Shown here: positions 61,783-64,000 of the stretch, one piece after another
Numbering within the stretch: the first letter of the stretch is position 1
Layout: the number at the start of each line of letters is the position of its first letter
Source: Devosia sp.
GTDB lineage: Bacteria; Pseudomonadota; Alphaproteobacteria; Rhizobiales; Devosiaceae
NCBI GenBank assembly: GCA_028290665.1
Contig: JAQGJK010000008.1
Location: 54,324 to 118,323, forward strand
Length of the DNA: 64,000 nt
Direction of reading: 5' to 3'
Made by a program: the position numbers and the translations under genes
Notes under the pieces: generated by a model
Database searches by the model: none
Seen by the model: the letters and a program-made list of their open reading frames with translations, nothing else
What the model was told of the DNA's origin: nothing

Positions 61783-63291
61783 CTACAGCGTCTCGATCCG
61801 CATCAGTTGCGGTTCCCCGACTATGAACCCGTCGCCAGCGATTTGCGCAAGGGCGTCGCGGACATTGGCTTCCATCGTCGCATGGGTCAGCAGCACCACG
61901 GTGCGTGTACCCTGCCCGTCTGCAGCGGGGTCGATAACCCGCAGATCGGGGCGCTGGATGACGCTTTCGAGGGAAATGCCGGCCGAACCCATGCGCGTCG
62001 CTATAGCAGCGAGGGCACCGGGCACGTCCTTGGCATTTAGTCGGATGTAGAAGCCGCCCTCGTGGATGCGCATCGGCGCCTGCACATAGGGAGTGAGTTC
62101 CGCGGACGGCACGCCAAGCGGCGGGACGCGGGTGCCACGGGCGATATCGAGGATATCGGACAGCACCGACGATGCGGTCGGCGGGCCGCCGGCGCCGGGG
62201 CCGGCGAGCATCAGTTCACTGACGTGGTCGGTATGCAAAGCCACGGCGTTCAGTACGCCGTCGACACCGGCGATGGCGCTGTGTCGGGGCACTAGCGTCG
62301 GGTAGACGCCCTGCTCGATCCCCTCGGGGGAGCGCTGGGCCATGCCGAGCAGCTTGATCTTGTAGCCGAGGTCAGCGGCGACCTTGATATCGGCCTGTGA
62401 AATGCGGGTGATGCCCTCGACGTGGATTTTGTCGGGGGCGATTTCGCAGCCAAAGCAGAGGCTGGCGAGGATGGCGAGCTTGTGGGCGGTGTCATAACCC
62501 TCGACGTCGAAGGCCGGGTCGGCTTCGGCATACCCCAGCGCCTGCGCATCCTTGAGGCATTCGGCGAAGGTGATGCCTTCATTGCCCATGCGGGTCAGGA
62601 TATAATTGCAGGTGCCATTCATGATGCCATAGACGCGATGGATACGGGCGGAGCCGAGGCCCTCGCGCAGGGTCTTGATCACCGGAATGCCGCCGGCGAC
62701 GGCAGCTTCGAAGCCGAGCTGGGCGCCATTGTCCTCGGCGAGGCGGGCAAGGGCTACGCCGTGCTTGGCGAGCAGCGCCTTGTTAGCAGTGACCACGGGC
62801 CGGCCGATTTCGAGCGCGGCCTTGACCGCGGCGAAGGCCGGGCCATCCTCCCCGCCGATCAGTTCGACGAACAAATCGATGTTGGGGGATTTCGCCAGGG
62901 CGACGGGGTCATCGAACCAGTCGAGGCCGGAAATATCGATGCCGCGATCGCGGGAACGGGACCGGGCGCAGACGGCGACGACTTCGATCTTGCGACCGAG
63001 TTTCTTCGTGAGGTCGACGCCGTCCTTCTGGATAATGCCGACCAGTGTGGCACCGACATTGCCGAGGCCGGCGACACCGATACGCAGCGGCGGCGGGGTG
63101 TCGCGCTCTTGGTAATCCTGCATCGCCTTGACGATGCGGGCCCGGGTTTCGCTGCGCGGCTCGCGCCCTTCGCGCAGATCAAAGACGAACAGCGGATCGC
63201 CGGCAATGGTGCGGCCGAAGCGAGTCGGGGTCCAGCCACGAGTGCTTATGAAGTTCTCGACGGTTTGGCGAAAGGACAGCACATCACTCAT
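61783..63291 (-). CDS. hom: Homoserine dehydrogenase with an extra N-terminal domain
   Basis: 502-residue protein. From about residue 69 it is a standard homoserine dehydrogenase: LRIGVAGLGNVGATLVGII, NKALLAKHGVALARLAED, GGIPVIKTLREGL, GYAEADPAFDVEGYD, and a C-terminal ACT-like region. It makes homoserine for threonine and methionine. Residues 1-65 are additional: FISTRGWTPTRFGRTIAGDP, then FVFDLREGREPRSETRARIV. This resembles small alphaproteobacterial helix-turn-helix-like proteins with the pattern FGR-DP-FVFDLREGR-PR-T. An internal start at the Met near residue 57 lacks a properly spaced ribosome-binding site. It lies downstream of the aminotransferase, upstream of glpX. Confidence 0.92.
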   Translation of the reverse strand: MSDVLSFRQTVENFISTRGWTPTRFGRTIAGDPLFVFDLREGREPRSETRARIVKAMQDYQERDTPPPLRIGVAGLGNVGATLVGIIQKDGVDLTKKLGRKIEVVAVCARSRSRDRGIDISGLDWFDDPVALAKSPNIDLFVELIGGEDGPAFAAVKAALEIGRPVVTANKALLAKHGVALARLAEDNGAQLGFEAAVAGGIPVIKTLREGLGSARIHRVYGIMNGTCNYILTRMGNEGITFAECLKDAQALGYAEADPAFDVEGYDTAHKLAILASLCFGCEIAPDKIHVEGITRISQADIKVAADLGYKIKLLGMAQRSPEGIEQGVYPTLVPRHSAIAGVDGVLNAVALHTDHVSELMLAGPGAGGPPTASSVLSDILDIARGTRVPPLGVPSAELTPYVQAPMRIHEGGFYIRLNAKDVPGALAAIATRMGSAGISLESVIQRPDLRVIDPAADGQGTRTVVLLTHATMEANVRDALAQIAGDGFIVGEPQLMRIETL

Positions 63292-63376
63292 GACGCAACT
63301 CCACAGGCGGCAGAGCTATGAATAGGAAATAGCCTATGCGTCAATAGGAGAGCTGGATTGTGCTGCGCCGGAAAGC

Positions 63377-63395
63377 GGCGGGGTTGGACCCCGCC
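63377..63395 (-). terminator. Stem-loop between the aminotransferase gene and hom
   Basis: GGCGGGGT (63377-63384) and ACCCCGCC (63388-63395) form an 8-bp stem with a 3-base loop, just after the aminotransferase stop on the - strand. The following sequence (GCTTTCC) has only a weak T-run, so it may be a partial terminator or a processing site. Confidence 0.5.
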
Positions 63396-63403
63396 ACCGG
63401 GTG

Positions 63404-64000
63404 TTACTTTGCGACAGGCATCGCGACGACGTTGCCGTGGCTAGGTACGCTGGCGAGGAACTTCTTGACGTTGCGGGCGGCTTGGCGGATGCGCTGCTCG
63501 TTTTCGACAAGGGCGAGACGGACGTATTGATCGCCGTATTCGCCAAAGCCGACGCCGGGTGCGACCGCTACGCCGGTCTCGGCGATCAGCAGCTTGGCGA
63601 ATTCGAGCGAGCCGAGATGGGCGAACTGATCGGGGATCGGCGACCAGACGAACATGGTGGCGCTCGGCGATGGCAGGTTCCAGCCGGACCGGGCGAAGCT
63701 CTCGATCATCACGTCGCGGCGGACGCGATAGATGCGGCGGACCTCCTCGACGACGTCGTCGGAGCCATTCAGTGCCGCAGCAGCGGCGACCTGGATGGGG
63801 GTGAAGGCGCCGTAAACGAGGTAGGATTTGACGCGGGCAAGTGCGGCGATCAGGCGCTCATTGCCGACGGCGAAACCGACGCTCCAGCCGGGCATCGTGT
63901 ATGTCTTGCTCATAGAGGTTAACTCGACGGCGATATCGATAGCGCCAGGAACTTCGAGCACCGTCGGGGGAATTTCACCTTCGAAATAAATATCGGTATA
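63404..64000 (-). CDS. Class I/II PLP aminotransferase, C-terminal part (runs off the window)
   Basis: 199 codons; the N-terminus lies beyond base 64000. The PLP lysine is visible in SMSKTYTMPGWSVGFAVGN (S-x-SK-x2-M-PGWR pattern), followed by MFVWSPIPDQFAHLGSLEF and the substrate Arg region YGDQYVRLALVENEQRI. It resembles AlaC/YfdZ-type alanine or LL-diaminopimelate-like aminotransferases that precede hom in Hyphomicrobiales. The substrate cannot be fixed without the rest. Confidence 0.9.
   Translation of the reverse strand, partial: YTDIYFEGEIPPTVLEVPGAIDIAVELTSMSKTYTMPGWSVGFAVGNERLIAALARVKSYLVYGAFTPIQVAAAAALNGSDDVVEEVRRIYRVRRDVMIESFARSGWNLPSPSATMFVWSPIPDQFAHLGSLEFAKLLIAETGVAVAPGVGFGEYGDQYVRLALVENEQRIRQAARNVKKFLASVPSHGNVVAMPVAK

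Overview
The window looks like chromosome from a GC-rich alphaproteobacterium of the order Hyphomicrobiales, probably close to Devosia or Pelagibacterium. This is an inference from protein families and gene order: ErpA/Dgt/ArgS/SPOR, ValS/PopZ/TolC/Pcm, the aap amino-acid transporter beside metC, aminotransferase/Hom/GlpX/RecJ, and an RpoE-ChrR pair facing a cyclopropane-synthase operon. No rRNA genes, CRISPR array, insertion sequence or integrase was seen. Six tRNA genes, all on the + strand and all with encoded CCA, are scattered through it.

Left part (1-17.5 kb): a truncated SPOR-type gene, argS and dgt run leftward, with erpA divergent. A beta-lactamase/esterase-like enzyme and exonuclease III follow. 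Then comes a leftward series: ilvD coupled to an ExoR-like Sel1-repeat protein, a ZntB-like transporter, valS, a PopZ-like polar protein, a TolC-type channel and a Pcm-like methyltransferase. tRNA-Cys marks the edge of a small lower-GC islet (about 17.5-20.4 kb) that carries an OafA-like acyltransferase with an SGNH domain and an unassigned stretch.

Middle (20-45 kb): benE overlaps a mobA-like gene, then tRNA-Asn and an SDR. Sulfate activation (cysD, cysNC), a photolyase, cysK-cls and a free-standing alanyl-tRNA editing protein come next. The general amino-acid ABC transporter aapJQMP carries a second, diverged binding protein at its end and sits opposite metC. After tRNA-Pro and an NDUFS4-type complex I subunit there is a DUF4160/DUF2442 pair whose DUF4160 member is interrupted by an in-frame TAA. 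Two dehydrogenase/isomerase pairs for an unidentified sugar or polyol follow.

Right part (45-64 kb): ferritin-like, haemolysin-III-like, DUF192, double cold-shock-domain, glyoxalase and M15-peptidase genes lead to recQ, which lies between two tRNA-Glu genes. The most coherent regulatory unit is at 50.7-56.2 kb. rpoE-chrR-SDR runs rightward and amine oxidase/DUF1365/cfa runs leftward towards it. Both transcription units are preceded by the same promoter-like element, TGATCC-N16-CGTAAC, which suggests one singlet-oxygen/peroxide-type sigma-E regulon acting on membrane lipids. The window ends with recJ, a membrane-spermidine-synthase fusion, glpX, a homoserine dehydrogenase with an unusual N-terminal extension, and a truncated aminotransferase gene.
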